Below, piece after piece: positions 21,357-28,613 of a DNA stretch of 64,000 nt. The DNA lies in the NCBI GenBank assembly GCA_025055075.1, contig JANWYV010000014.1:1-64000 (forward strand), given 5' to 3'. The translations under genes and the position numbers were made by a program. Origin of the DNA: Blastocatellia bacterium. Its GTDB lineage: Bacteria > Acidobacteriota > Blastocatellia > HR10. Under the pieces are notes generated by a model, which worked only from the letters and a program-made list of their open reading frames with translations, did not search any database and was not told the origin of the DNA. Positions within the stretch are counted from its first letter, which is position 1; each line of letters opens with the position of its first letter.

Positions 21357-22361
21357 ATGCCGGCCAATCTGACGCCGGAATATCTGGAGGCTGAGCGAAA
21401 GTTCCGCGCGGCGACGACTCTCGAGGAAAAGCTCGCCGCCCTCGAAGAGATGCTCGCCACCATTCCCAAGCACAAAGGGACCGAGAAGATGCAAGCCGAC
21501 ATCCGTCGGCGCATCGCGAAGCTCCGACAGGAAGCGGGACGGCGGCCGAGCACGGCCCGACATAAGCCCTTCTATCACGTGGAGAAGGAAGGGGCCGGAC
21601 AAGTCGTGCTTGTCGGTCCCCCCAATTCGGGGAAATCGTCGCTCTTGGCCCGCTTGACGCACGCCACGCCGGAGATCGCCGCGTATCCGTTCACGACGCG
21701 GCTGCCCATGCCGGGCATGATGGAGTTCGAGAACGTGCAGATTCAGCTCGTGGACATGCCGCCGCTCGCTCCTGCTTACACAGAGCCATGGATGTTGGCA
21801 CTCGTGCGAAACGCCGATGCCGCGTTGCTGGTGTTCGATCTCGCCGATGACGATGTGCTCACGAGGATCGAAGAGACGCTGCTCCTTTTGGAACAGGCGA
21901 ACATCCATCTCCGCTCGCTTTCGCTCGCCGATTCTTCCCCAGGGCCGGAAGGAGGACGGACATCGGCAGTCAAACGCGCGTTGGTTCTCGGCACGAAGCT
22001 CGATCTGCCGGGGGCGCGTGAGAACGTGGAGCTTGTGCGGGAGTGGCTCGGCGAGCGCTTTCGCCTGCTGCCCGTCTCCGCTCAGACGGGGGAAAATCTG
22101 GAGGCGTTGCGCCGCGAGGTTTACGCTCTGCTCGACATCATCCGCGTCTACACGAAGGAGCCAGGAAAGAAGCCCGACCTGACCGCTCCCTTCGTGCTCA
22201 AGCGTGGGAGCACCGTCGCTGACATCGCCCGCGCGATCCATCGGGACTTCGTCGAGCGCTTGAAGTACGCGCGCATTTGGGGGGTCGGGAAATTCGACGG
22301 CCAGCTCGTCCACCGCGATCACGTGCTCCAGGATGGGGACATCATCGAGTTGCACGTGTGA
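21357..22361 (+). CDS. DRG/Obg-like GTPase with C-terminal TGS domain
   Basis: 334 residues. The N-terminal helical part (1-62) is followed by a TRAFAC GTPase domain. G1 is GPPNSGKSS (87-95), the G2 region contains PFTT (111-114), G3 reads DMPP (133-136), and G4 reads TKLD (213-216). The last 65 residues form a TGS domain ([17 protein letters not shown] ... [11 protein letters not shown]). DRG-type proteins act on ribosomes or RNA. G3 lacks the Gly of DxxG and G4 has Thr for Asn, so nucleotide use may be altered. GAGGAGG lies at good spacing before the ATG. No operon partner. Confidence 0.88.
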   Translation: MPANLTPEYLEAERKFRAATTLEEKLAALEEMLATIPKHKGTEKMQADIRRRIAKLRQEAGRRPSTARHKPFYHVEKEGAGQVVLVGPPNSGKSSLLARLTHATPEIAAYPFTTRLPMPGMMEFENVQIQLVDMPPLAPAYTEPWMLALVRNADAALLVFDLADDDVLTRIEETLLLLEQANIHLRSLSLADSSPGPEGGRTSAVKRALVLGTKLDLPGARENVELVREWLGERFRLLPVSAQTGENLEALRREVYALLDIIRVYTKEPGKKPDLTAPFVLKRGSTVADIARAIHRDFVERLKYARIWGVGKFDGQLVHRDHVLQDGDIIELHV

Positions 22362-22387
22362 CCTCGTGCGCTTCTCCTCATTGGCCG

Positions 22388-22888
22388 TCACCGCGATTCT
22401 TGTCGTCCTTGCCCCTGAAACTCATTCGGCTCGGACGCCGTCGCTGGGGTCGTCGAACGGATCTCCGGATGCCGAATGTACGCGCCCAGATGCGCCGTCC
22501 GACCAATCAGGATTCCCGCCGCGAGCGCGAGCACGAGGACGAACCATCCGTATCCTCGGGACCATGTCCCCGCGGAGCGAAAGCGCACCAGTCCCACAAG
22601 TGCGACCGCTCCCAGAACGAGCATGGTGATGAGCGTGGGCAAGGCCGCTTCCTCGTGCTCTTCAATGGTCGCTTCCGAGATGCCGGGCCATCCGTGGAGC
22701 ATCTCTTCTGCCGGTTCTCCGCTTAAATAGGCGGGAAGCGTCAAAACGGCCATCAGCACGAAGACGCCCAGGCTGAGCGATCGCCACTCAGGCTTCTTCA
22801 CGAGGGCCACGAGATACAGCACGATGCCCAACCAGAGGCCGATGACCGGAATGTGATTGAGCAGCAAATGCACATGCGCCGGATTCAT
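22388..22888 (-). CDS. DUF2231-like four-helix membrane protein
   Basis: 166 residues with four hydrophobic segments. The start MNPAHVHLLLNHIPVIGLWLG has the His-rich first-helix pattern of DUF2231/cytochrome-like membrane proteins (His in LNHIPV). A second His-containing helix carries IGRTAHLGAYIRHPE. The histidines could bind haem, but this is unproven. I chose the ATG at 22888, with GGAGG nine bases upstream; another ATG lies at 22897. It faces the GTPase gene tail to tail and diverges from ruvC. Confidence 0.75.
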   Translation of the reverse strand: MNPAHVHLLLNHIPVIGLWLGIVLYLVALVKKPEWRSLSLGVFVLMAVLTLPAYLSGEPAEEMLHGWPGISEATIEEHEEAALPTLITMLVLGAVALVGLVRFRSAGTWSRGYGWFVLVLALAAGILIGRTAHLGAYIRHPEIRSTTPATASEPNEFQGQGRQESR

Positions 22889-22989
22889 CCTCCTCATCCT
22901 CCAGTTCCAGTCTCGCCGAGCATAGGGGAGAGTATAGCTCGATCGCTTCCGAAGCGGTCAAGCGCGCGCCGTCTCTCGGCGAGCTTCTC

Positions 22990-23019
22990 TTGCCCGCGCT
23001 TTCCCGATTCGCGTAGAAT
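22990..23019 (+). promoter_or_regulatory. Candidate ruvC promoter
   Basis: TTGCCC at 22990-22995 and TAGAAT at 23014-23019 with an 18-base spacer, about 60 bases before the ruvC start. Confidence 0.4.
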
Positions 23020-23077
23020 GCCTCTTTGCTCGGGAAGCTCTCTTCTCATGCGATGGCGCGGGAAGGGAGGACCAGAA

Positions 23078-23596
23078 GTGCGGCATATGCGAATCCTCGG
23101 TGTTGATCCCGGCAGCGAGACGACCGGTTACGGCGTCATCGAGACGGATGGCCGAACGCATCGGCTTGTCGAAAGCGGTGCCATTCGCCCTCCCCGCAAT
23201 CGTCCGTTTGCGCAGAAACTGCTCTACATCGCCGAGCGCCTCCAGGACGTTCTAGATCGCCTTCGACCCGAAGCTGTCGCGTTGGAAGAAGCGTTCGCAG
23301 CGATCAATCCCAAGAGCGCCCTTAAGCTCGGCCATGTGCGCGGTGTCGTCTTGCTTTTGGCAGCGCGGATGGGCGTGCCCGTCTCCGAATACTCGCCCTT
23401 GGAAGTCAAGAGTGCGACCGTCGGATACGGTCGCGCTGAGAAATTTCAAGTTCAACGCATGGTGGCCGTCTTGCTCGATCTCCCCGAGGTTCCCGAACCC
23501 CATGACGTCGCCGATGCGTTGGCCGTCGCCATCTGCCACGCGCATCATCTGAGTGTTCTCCAGCGCTCCTCCGGGCCGCTTCCAACGCCGTCGTAA
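23078..23596 (+). CDS. ruvC: Holliday junction resolvase RuvC
   Basis: Endonuclease that cuts Holliday junctions processed by RuvAB during recombination repair. About 172 residues, normal length. The four acidic metal ligands are D10 (GVDPGSETTGYG), E70 (ALEEAF), D143 and D146 (PHDVADALAVA). GGGAGG seven bases before the GTG at 23078 makes that the likely start; the first ATG is three codons further at 23087. ruvA and ruvB are not adjacent. Confidence 0.96.
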   Translation: MRHMRILGVDPGSETTGYGVIETDGRTHRLVESGAIRPPRNRPFAQKLLYIAERLQDVLDRLRPEAVALEEAFAAINPKSALKLGHVRGVVLLLAARMGVPVSEYSPLEVKSATVGYGRAEKFQVQRMVAVLLDLPEVPEPHDVADALAVAICHAHHLSVLQRSSGPLPTPS

Positions 23597-23621
23597 TCCC
23601 ATGGCGCTTCAGGGAGCCTTC

Positions 23622-23630
23622 TGATAGAAT
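23622..23630 (+). promoter_or_regulatory. Extended -10 element before nuoI
   Basis: TGATAGAAT (TG one base before TAGAAT at 23625-23630), about 33 bases before the gene; no clear -35. Confidence 0.35.
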
Positions 23631-23662
23631 GCCCCTTTAAGGGCGAGACGAGGAGGATGAGC

Positions 23663-24133
23663 ATGCGGGTACTCGATGTCGTTAAAGCGATCGCACAAGG
23701 GCTAGCGACGACCTTTCGCCATCTGCCGGATCGCGTGACGACGCAATATCCGGACGAGCCGGTTCGGTTGGAGCGAAGGTTTCGCGGTCAGCATATCCTG
23801 CACGTGGATGAGAACGGGCGCGAGAAGTGCGTCGCTTGCTTCCTGTGCGCCATTGCGTGTCCGGCCGATGCCATTTACATCGAAGCGGCGGAGGATTTGC
23901 GTCCCTATCCCGAGCGCATCGGCGTGGATATTCGCTACGCCCGCGTCTACGATATTGATTACGGCAAGTGCATCTTCTGCGGCTTTTGCGAAGAGGCGTG
24001 TCCCAAGGATGCGATCACCATGGGGCCGAATTTCGAACTGGCGTGGTATACGCGCGAGGACATGATCAAGCACAAGGAGGATTTGCTCATCACTCGCCAG
24101 CGCGTCTCGCCGCATTTGGAGATCACCTCGTAG
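23663..24133 (+). CDS. nuoI: NADH-quinone oxidoreductase subunit I (solitary)
   Basis: Peripheral arm subunit of complex I that passes electrons through two [4Fe-4S] clusters. About 156 residues. The first cluster set is C56, C59, C62, C66 (CVACFLCAIACP). The second is C103, C106, C109, C113 (CIFCGFCEEACP). IAQGLATTFRHLP at the start is the NuoI membrane-facing helix. AGGAGG lies six bases before the ATG at 23663; an ATG at 23657 directly abuts it. No other nuo gene is in the window. A stand-alone ferredoxin-like role is possible, but the full NuoI-type N- and C-terminal parts argue for complex I. Confidence 0.9.
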   Translation: MRVLDVVKAIAQGLATTFRHLPDRVTTQYPDEPVRLERRFRGQHILHVDENGREKCVACFLCAIACPADAIYIEAAEDLRPYPERIGVDIRYARVYDIDYGKCIFCGFCEEACPKDAITMGPNFELAWYTREDMIKHKEDLLITRQRVSPHLEITS

Positions 24134-24185
24134 AGACGCTCCTGGCTCTCCCTTCCCTGGCACGCGTCCGCGATCGAATGCGCGC

Positions 24186-25271
24186 TCACCGCGCGGTGCC
24201 ATAGATCGGTTCCACTTCGTTCATCCATTCGGCCTCTTCCTCGTCGGATCGGAAATGCTCGAGCCATGCCGGTTCTTCGAGCAGATACCCGAGGCCTAGC
24301 GCGACCGACTCCAGGGGATTCTCCGCGCGAAAGATGGGAATGTTCAATTCTTGCTGAAAGCGCACGTCCAAATCGCGCAGAAGCGATCCGCCGCCCGTCA
24401 GCGTGATGCCCGTCGCGCACAGGTCGGCCGCCGTCTCCGGCGATATGCGCTCCAGCATGAGCCGCACGCCCTGAAGGATCGTCTCCACCGGCCCGTTCAG
24501 GACAGCGAAAACCTCATCGCTCGTGAGCCCGATTTCACAGGGCGCCCCCGTATGCGCGTTCTTCCCGGCGACGGCCATCTGCCGAACGGGCGTTCGAGGG
24601 AGCGCAGCGCCTAGGTTGATCTTGATCATCTCGGCCACTTGCTCGCCCACGATCACCCCATAGCGCTTCAGTACATAGTCGCTGATGGCGTGATCCATGG
24701 CGATGCCCGCTACGTTCAAGGAGTACGCGGCGATCAATCCCGATGCGGTGACGAGGCTGATGTCGGTCGTCCCACCGCCGATGTCCACGATGAGGCTCGC
24801 CTGGCCGTTGTGCGCGAGCGCTCCGGCGCCTAATGCCGCGGCGATTCCATCCTCGATGAGGGTCGTGTGAAAGCCGCCAGCCCGATGCGCGGCTTCTCGA
24901 AGAGCGCGCCGCTCGACATACGTTGAGACGCTCGGCGTGCCCAGGACCAGGCGCGGAAAAACCCATGCGCGCAATCGGTACCCGAGCGCTCGTTCCAGCA
25001 AGCCTCGCAACAACTTCTCCGCCAACTCGTAATCCGCAACGACGCCCGATCGAACCGGACGATGTACGGCGATCTCTCGCGGCTCGCGACCGAGCATGCT
25101 CAAGGCTTCGCGCCCAAGAGCAACGACGCTCCCATCGGCGCGATTCACCGCGATGGCCGTTGGCTCCGCGAGCACGATCCCGCGATGTCGCACGTAGATG
25201 AGCGTGTTCACCGTCCCCAGATCAACCGCCACGCTCGGCGCCAATGCATGTTCGATTCGCTCCCAGATCAT
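24186..25271 (-). CDS. mreB: MreB-type actin-like rod-shape protein
   Basis: Bacterial actin of 361 residues that forms membrane-associated filaments guiding cell-wall synthesis. Nucleotide-site motifs are VDLGTVNTLIYV (phosphate 1), VDIGGGTTDISLV (phosphate 2) and ITLTGGGSLLRDLD (adenosine). The length is slightly above the usual 335-350 because of an acidic C-terminal tail. GAGGAGG precedes the ATG. mreC and mreD do not follow, so it may be a second MreB or an isolated copy. Transcribed divergently from the B12 operon. Confidence 0.92.
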   Translation of the reverse strand: MIWERIEHALAPSVAVDLGTVNTLIYVRHRGIVLAEPTAIAVNRADGSVVALGREALSMLGREPREIAVHRPVRSGVVADYELAEKLLRGLLERALGYRLRAWVFPRLVLGTPSVSTYVERRALREAAHRAGGFHTTLIEDGIAAALGAGALAHNGQASLIVDIGGGTTDISLVTASGLIAAYSLNVAGIAMDHAISDYVLKRYGVIVGEQVAEMIKINLGAALPRTPVRQMAVAGKNAHTGAPCEIGLTSDEVFAVLNGPVETILQGVRLMLERISPETAADLCATGITLTGGGSLLRDLDVRFQQELNIPIFRAENPLESVALGLGYLLEEPAWLEHFRSDEEEAEWMNEVEPIYGTAR

Positions 25272-25422
25272 CGTTCGCCTCCTCGCTTCTGTTCTTCACT
25301 GCCATCCGCTTAGATGCCTGTTCGGGAGATTCCGTTTCGGGAAATTTGTAAACCGGCTTTTTCAAGGCGCCGGAGCGCTCGCCGCCTTCCGAAGGACCCT
25401 TCGCGGAACACCGCCCGTCAGC

Positions 25423-25452
25423 TTGACACGCGCGCGCCGCGAATGCTATTTT
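25423..25452 (+). promoter_or_regulatory. Promoter of the B12 uptake operon
   Basis: TTGACA (25423-25428), an 18-base spacer and TATTTT (25447-25452). Transcription would start about 25 bases before the riboswitch. Confidence 0.55.
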
Positions 25453-25486
25453 CCCCGCCTCATCAGCGAGGCTCTTTCACAACGCG

Positions 25487-25681
25487 GCGGGTGCCCGGAG
25501 GGCCCGCAGGCATGAGGGCGCTCCGGGAGAATAGGGAAGTCCGGTGAGAATCCGGCACGGCCCTCGCCACTGTGATGTCCCGCATGGTCGGCACTCAAGC
25601 CACTGGCCGGTGACGGCTGGGAAGGCGCTGACCTGCTCATCGCGCGGATGAGCCAGGGGCTCAGTCAGGAGACCTGCCCGC
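25487..25681 (+). ncRNA. Cobalamin (B12) riboswitch
   Basis: An adenosylcobalamin-class aptamer in the leader of btuF. Conserved blocks in order are ATAGGGAAG, CCGGTGAGAATCCGG, CGCCACTGTGA (the B12-box side), GGCTGGGAAGG and the 3' GTCAGGAGACCTGCC. The ends GCGGG (25487-25491) and CCCGC (25677-25681) can pair as stem P1. The btuF ribosome site GAGGTG (25705-25710) lies only about 24 bases after P1, so control by masking of the ribosome site is likely. High B12 should turn off the uptake genes. Confidence 0.95.
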
Positions 25682-25718
25682 TCGCGTGTGGCAGAAACTG
25701 GCGCGAGGTGACGCTGGG

Positions 25719-26642
25719 ATGCCAACGTCAACGCGAGCTGTTCTTCTCCTTCTTGCGTCCCTCCTTTACTTGTGGGCTTGTCGTCCCCTCTCCTCGCAAG
25801 AAGGCGTACCGCGATCGGCGGAGCATCGGATCGTCACCGATGAGATCGGCCGGCGCGTGGCGATTCCCTCGCCTCCGCAGCGCGTGATCTCGCTCGCGCC
25901 AAGCGTCACCGAGATGCTCTTCGCGCTCGGCTTAGGGGAACGCATCGTGGGCGTGACCAGCTATTGCGATTATCCTCCAGCGGCGCGCGACAAGGAGAAG
26001 GTCGGCGATCTCCTCAATCCGAGTATAGAGCGGGTCCTAGCGTTGCGACCGGACTTAGTCATCGTCTCGACGGCGACGCAACTGGAGCGGTTTGCGCGAC
26101 GATTGGAGGAAGTGGGCATTCCCCTTTACGTCGTAGATGCCGAGCGCGTCGAGGATGTTTTGCGTTCGCTCGGCAATCTCGGGGAGATCTTCGGTCGCCG
26201 CGAGGAGGCCGAACGCGTCGTGCGCGCGCTGCGGGCTCGCTTGGAAACCGTGCGCGCGAAGGTGCGAGGACGGCCGCGTCCGCGCGTCCTGATGGTCATT
26301 GATCGCGATCCGCTCATCGTTCCTGGGCGCGGCGCTTTCTTGACCGATCTCATCGAGCAGGCGGGCGGACAGTCCATCACCGCTGACGCCGAGCGAGAAT
26401 GGACGCCCTACAGCCTGGAGACGGTTCTGACGCGCGCTCCGGAGGTGATCATTCTGCCCTCGCGCGAACGTACCACGCGACGGCGCGCTGATACGCATTG
26501 GCCGGAACTTGCGGCGACACCAGCGCTGCAGCATGGACGCGTCTATGCGATCAACAATGATCTGCTCTTCCGTCCTGGGCCTCGGCTCATCGAAGGGCTG
26601 GAGGAAGTGGCGCGCGTCCTTCATCCAGAGGCGTTCCGATGA
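25719..26642 (+). CDS. btuF: Cobalamin ABC transporter substrate-binding lipoprotein
   Basis: 307 residues. The lipoprotein signal MPTSTRAVLLLLASLLYLWAC ends in the lipobox LWAC, so the mature protein would be anchored at Cys21. The BtuF/FhuD-like binding fold follows: RVISLAPSVTEMLFALGLG, GVTSYCDYP, the second half GRGAFLTDLIEQAGG and EVIILPS. It delivers B12 to BtuCD in the periplasm. GAGGTG eight bases upstream supports the ATG at 25719; a GTG at 25686 would begin too close to the riboswitch. The end overlaps btuC by four bases. Confidence 0.92.
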   Translation: MPTSTRAVLLLLASLLYLWACRPLSSQEGVPRSAEHRIVTDEIGRRVAIPSPPQRVISLAPSVTEMLFALGLGERIVGVTSYCDYPPAARDKEKVGDLLNPSIERVLALRPDLVIVSTATQLERFARRLEEVGIPLYVVDAERVEDVLRSLGNLGEIFGRREEAERVVRALRARLETVRAKVRGRPRPRVLMVIDRDPLIVPGRGAFLTDLIEQAGGQSITADAEREWTPYSLETVLTRAPEVIILPSRERTTRRRADTHWPELAATPALQHGRVYAINNDLLFRPGPRLIEGLEEVARVLHPEAFR

Positions 26643-27724
26643 TTCGCCATCGTCCCACTTCTGCGACGGGCGCAGCGGCGGGTGAGCGTCGCGCCTTCTG
26701 GCGCGCGCTTTTTGAACGCGGACCGGCCACGCCGAAGAAAGTCGCCCTCGTCTGCGGGATGCTCAGCGTGTTGCTGTTGCTCAGTGCGGTGATCGCTCTT
26801 CACTTGGGAAGCGAGCCAGTGTCGCACGCGGTCGTCCTGGAGGTTTTGCGAACGCATCTGTTCGGCACCGCCCAAGAGCCGACCGTCTCCGAGATCATCG
26901 TGTGGCGCATTCGAGGGCCGCGCATTCTGTTGGGACTGGCCGCTGGCGCGGCGCTCGCCGTTGCCGGCGCTCTGCTTCAAGCGCTGCTCCGCAATCCCTT
27001 GGCCGAGCCCTATGTGCTGGGTATTTCCGGGGGAGCAGCTCTCGGCGCGATCCTCGCCGTTTTGGGGTTCGAGGAGGTGCCACTCATGCGCCCGTCGCTC
27101 GCCTTCGCTGGGGCTGCGCTGGCGACGGCGCTCGTCTACGCGATGAGCCGCAGTCGAGCGGGGATGTTCACCGAACGCCTCGTTCTCGCTGGGCTGATCC
27201 TAGCGACCCTGCTGTGGGCGACGATCGCGCTCCTGCTCGCTTTGGTGCCGGATTCTCGGTTGCGTGGACTCACCTTCTGGATGATGGGCGATTTGAGCGG
27301 AGGGGGGAATGGCTTGCTCCCAATCGTCTTCGGGATCGTTCTTGCGGCCATCGCCTTGGCGTATCGGCAGGCGCGCCGGTTGAACCTCCTCATGGTGGGG
27401 GAAGAGGAAGCACGAGTGCTCGGTTTGGACGTGGAGCGCGTGAAGACGGTGACGTACCTGCTGGCGTCACTGCTAGCGGGCGTGATCGTCTCGGTGGCTG
27501 GAGCGATCGGATTCGTCGGGCTCTTAGTGCCCCATCTGGTGCGCTTGTTGTGGGGGAGCGACAATCGGTTGGTGATCCCGGCGGCCGCGCTCTCCGGCGC
27601 GATCCTCGTCGTGCTCGCCGATGCCGCAGCGCGAACGGTGTTGGCCCCGCGCGAACTGCCCGTCGGCGCGGTGATGGCAGCGCTGGGCGCGCCGGTTTTC
27701 ATTCTCCTGTTGCGGAGGGCATGA
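26639..27724 (+). CDS. btuC: Cobalamin ABC transporter permease
   Basis: 361-residue FecCD/BtuC-type permease with about ten membrane segments. Typical motifs are WRIRGPRILLGLAAGAALAVAGALLQ near the second helix, NPLAEPYVLGISGGAALGA, and GAIGFVGLLVPHLVRLLWG close to the coupling helix. A 40-residue positively charged N-terminus precedes the first helix. It overlaps btuF by ATGA and is followed by btuD after three bases. The substrate is inferred from the riboswitch and the neighbours; the fold alone would also fit iron-siderophore uptake. Confidence 0.92.
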   Translation: MIRHRPTSATGAAAGERRAFWRALFERGPATPKKVALVCGMLSVLLLLSAVIALHLGSEPVSHAVVLEVLRTHLFGTAQEPTVSEIIVWRIRGPRILLGLAAGAALAVAGALLQALLRNPLAEPYVLGISGGAALGAILAVLGFEEVPLMRPSLAFAGAALATALVYAMSRSRAGMFTERLVLAGLILATLLWATIALLLALVPDSRLRGLTFWMMGDLSGGGNGLLPIVFGIVLAAIALAYRQARRLNLLMVGEEEARVLGLDVERVKTVTYLLASLLAGVIVSVAGAIGFVGLLVPHLVRLLWGSDNRLVIPAAALSGAILVVLADAAARTVLAPRELPVGAVMAALGAPVFILLLRRA

Positions 27725-27727
27725 GCG

Positions 27728-28591
27728 ATGTTCGAAGTCCGCGATCTGACGTTCGCCTATGAGCGGAGCGCTCGACCGGTACTCGTCGGGATCTCATTCG
27801 TCGTCGCTTCAGGGGAGCTGGTCGCCATCATCGGTCCGAACGGATCGGGAAAGACGACGCTGTTACGGTTGATGTGTGGACTCCTCCGCCCGCAGCGGGG
27901 TCAGGTGTTGTGGGATGGAAAACCCCTGACGCGGATCTCTCCCCGCGAGTTGGCGCAACGGCTCGGCGTCGTCTTGCAGGAACCGAAGGTCGGCTTCCCG
28001 ATAACTGCGCTCGAATACGTCCTGCAGGCGCGGTTCCCATATTCGAACGGCTTCGGCTTCGAGGATGAAGAGGACGTGCGAATCGCCCTCTCGGCGCTTC
28101 GCCTCACGCGCGCGCTGGAGTTTTGGGACCGCAGGCTCGCCGAACTCTCCGGGGGCGAACGACAGCGCGTCATCCTCGCGCGCGCGCTCGCTGGAGAACC
28201 TCGCGCGTTGTTGCTGGATGAGCCGACGGCGAACTTGGATGTGCGCTTTCAAGTCGAGCTGTTAGCGCTCATTCGACAGCTCACGCGCGAACGGGGGCTC
28301 GCGGCGGTCTTCATCGCGCATGAGCTGAACGTGGTGGCCGAATTCGCCGATCGCGTCCTCCTCCTGAAGGATGGACGAGCGCTCGCCTTCGGTCCACCTC
28401 ACGAAGTGTTCACCGAGGCGCTGCTCCGACAGGCCTTCGAGGCGGAGTTCCTCGTGGATCGCCATCCGCTGAGCGGGGCGCCGCGCATCACCCTCGTGGG
28501 ACCGATCTCCAATCGCCGTCGCGATTCGTCGAGCGAAGATCCCGATCGTGCGGCGTCCACCTCAACGTTCGCGCTCCGACAGGAGCGCTGA
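27728..28591 (+). CDS. btuD: Cobalamin ABC transporter ATPase
   Basis: ATP-binding subunit of 287 residues that powers the BtuC permease on the cytoplasmic side. Walker A is GPNGSGKTT, the Q-loop is VVLQEPK, the signature is LSGGERQRVI, Walker B is LLLDEPTANLD and the switch His is IAHELN. The last 40 residues are an extra, poorly conserved tail. It is followed after 22 bases by the outer-membrane receptor gene, completing a cell-envelope-spanning uptake set. Confidence 0.93.
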   Translation: MFEVRDLTFAYERSARPVLVGISFVVASGELVAIIGPNGSGKTTLLRLMCGLLRPQRGQVLWDGKPLTRISPRELAQRLGVVLQEPKVGFPITALEYVLQARFPYSNGFGFEDEEDVRIALSALRLTRALEFWDRRLAELSGGERQRVILARALAGEPRALLLDEPTANLDVRFQVELLALIRQLTRERGLAAVFIAHELNVVAEFADRVLLLKDGRALAFGPPHEVFTEALLRQAFEAEFLVDRHPLSGAPRITLVGPISNRRRDSSSEDPDRAASTSTFALRQER

Positions 28592-28613
28592 ATTCTCATG
28601 GGAGGGCAAGGAG

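Noticed and set aside
23663-24133. Plain 2[4Fe-4S] ferredoxin instead of NuoI
   Set aside because: The N-terminal amphipathic helix, the inter-cluster spacing and the C-terminal tail match NuoI; small ferredoxins lack them.
26639-27724. Iron-siderophore permease instead of BtuC
   Set aside because: The fold would allow it, but the cobalamin riboswitch directly upstream and the BtuF-like lipoprotein favour B12.
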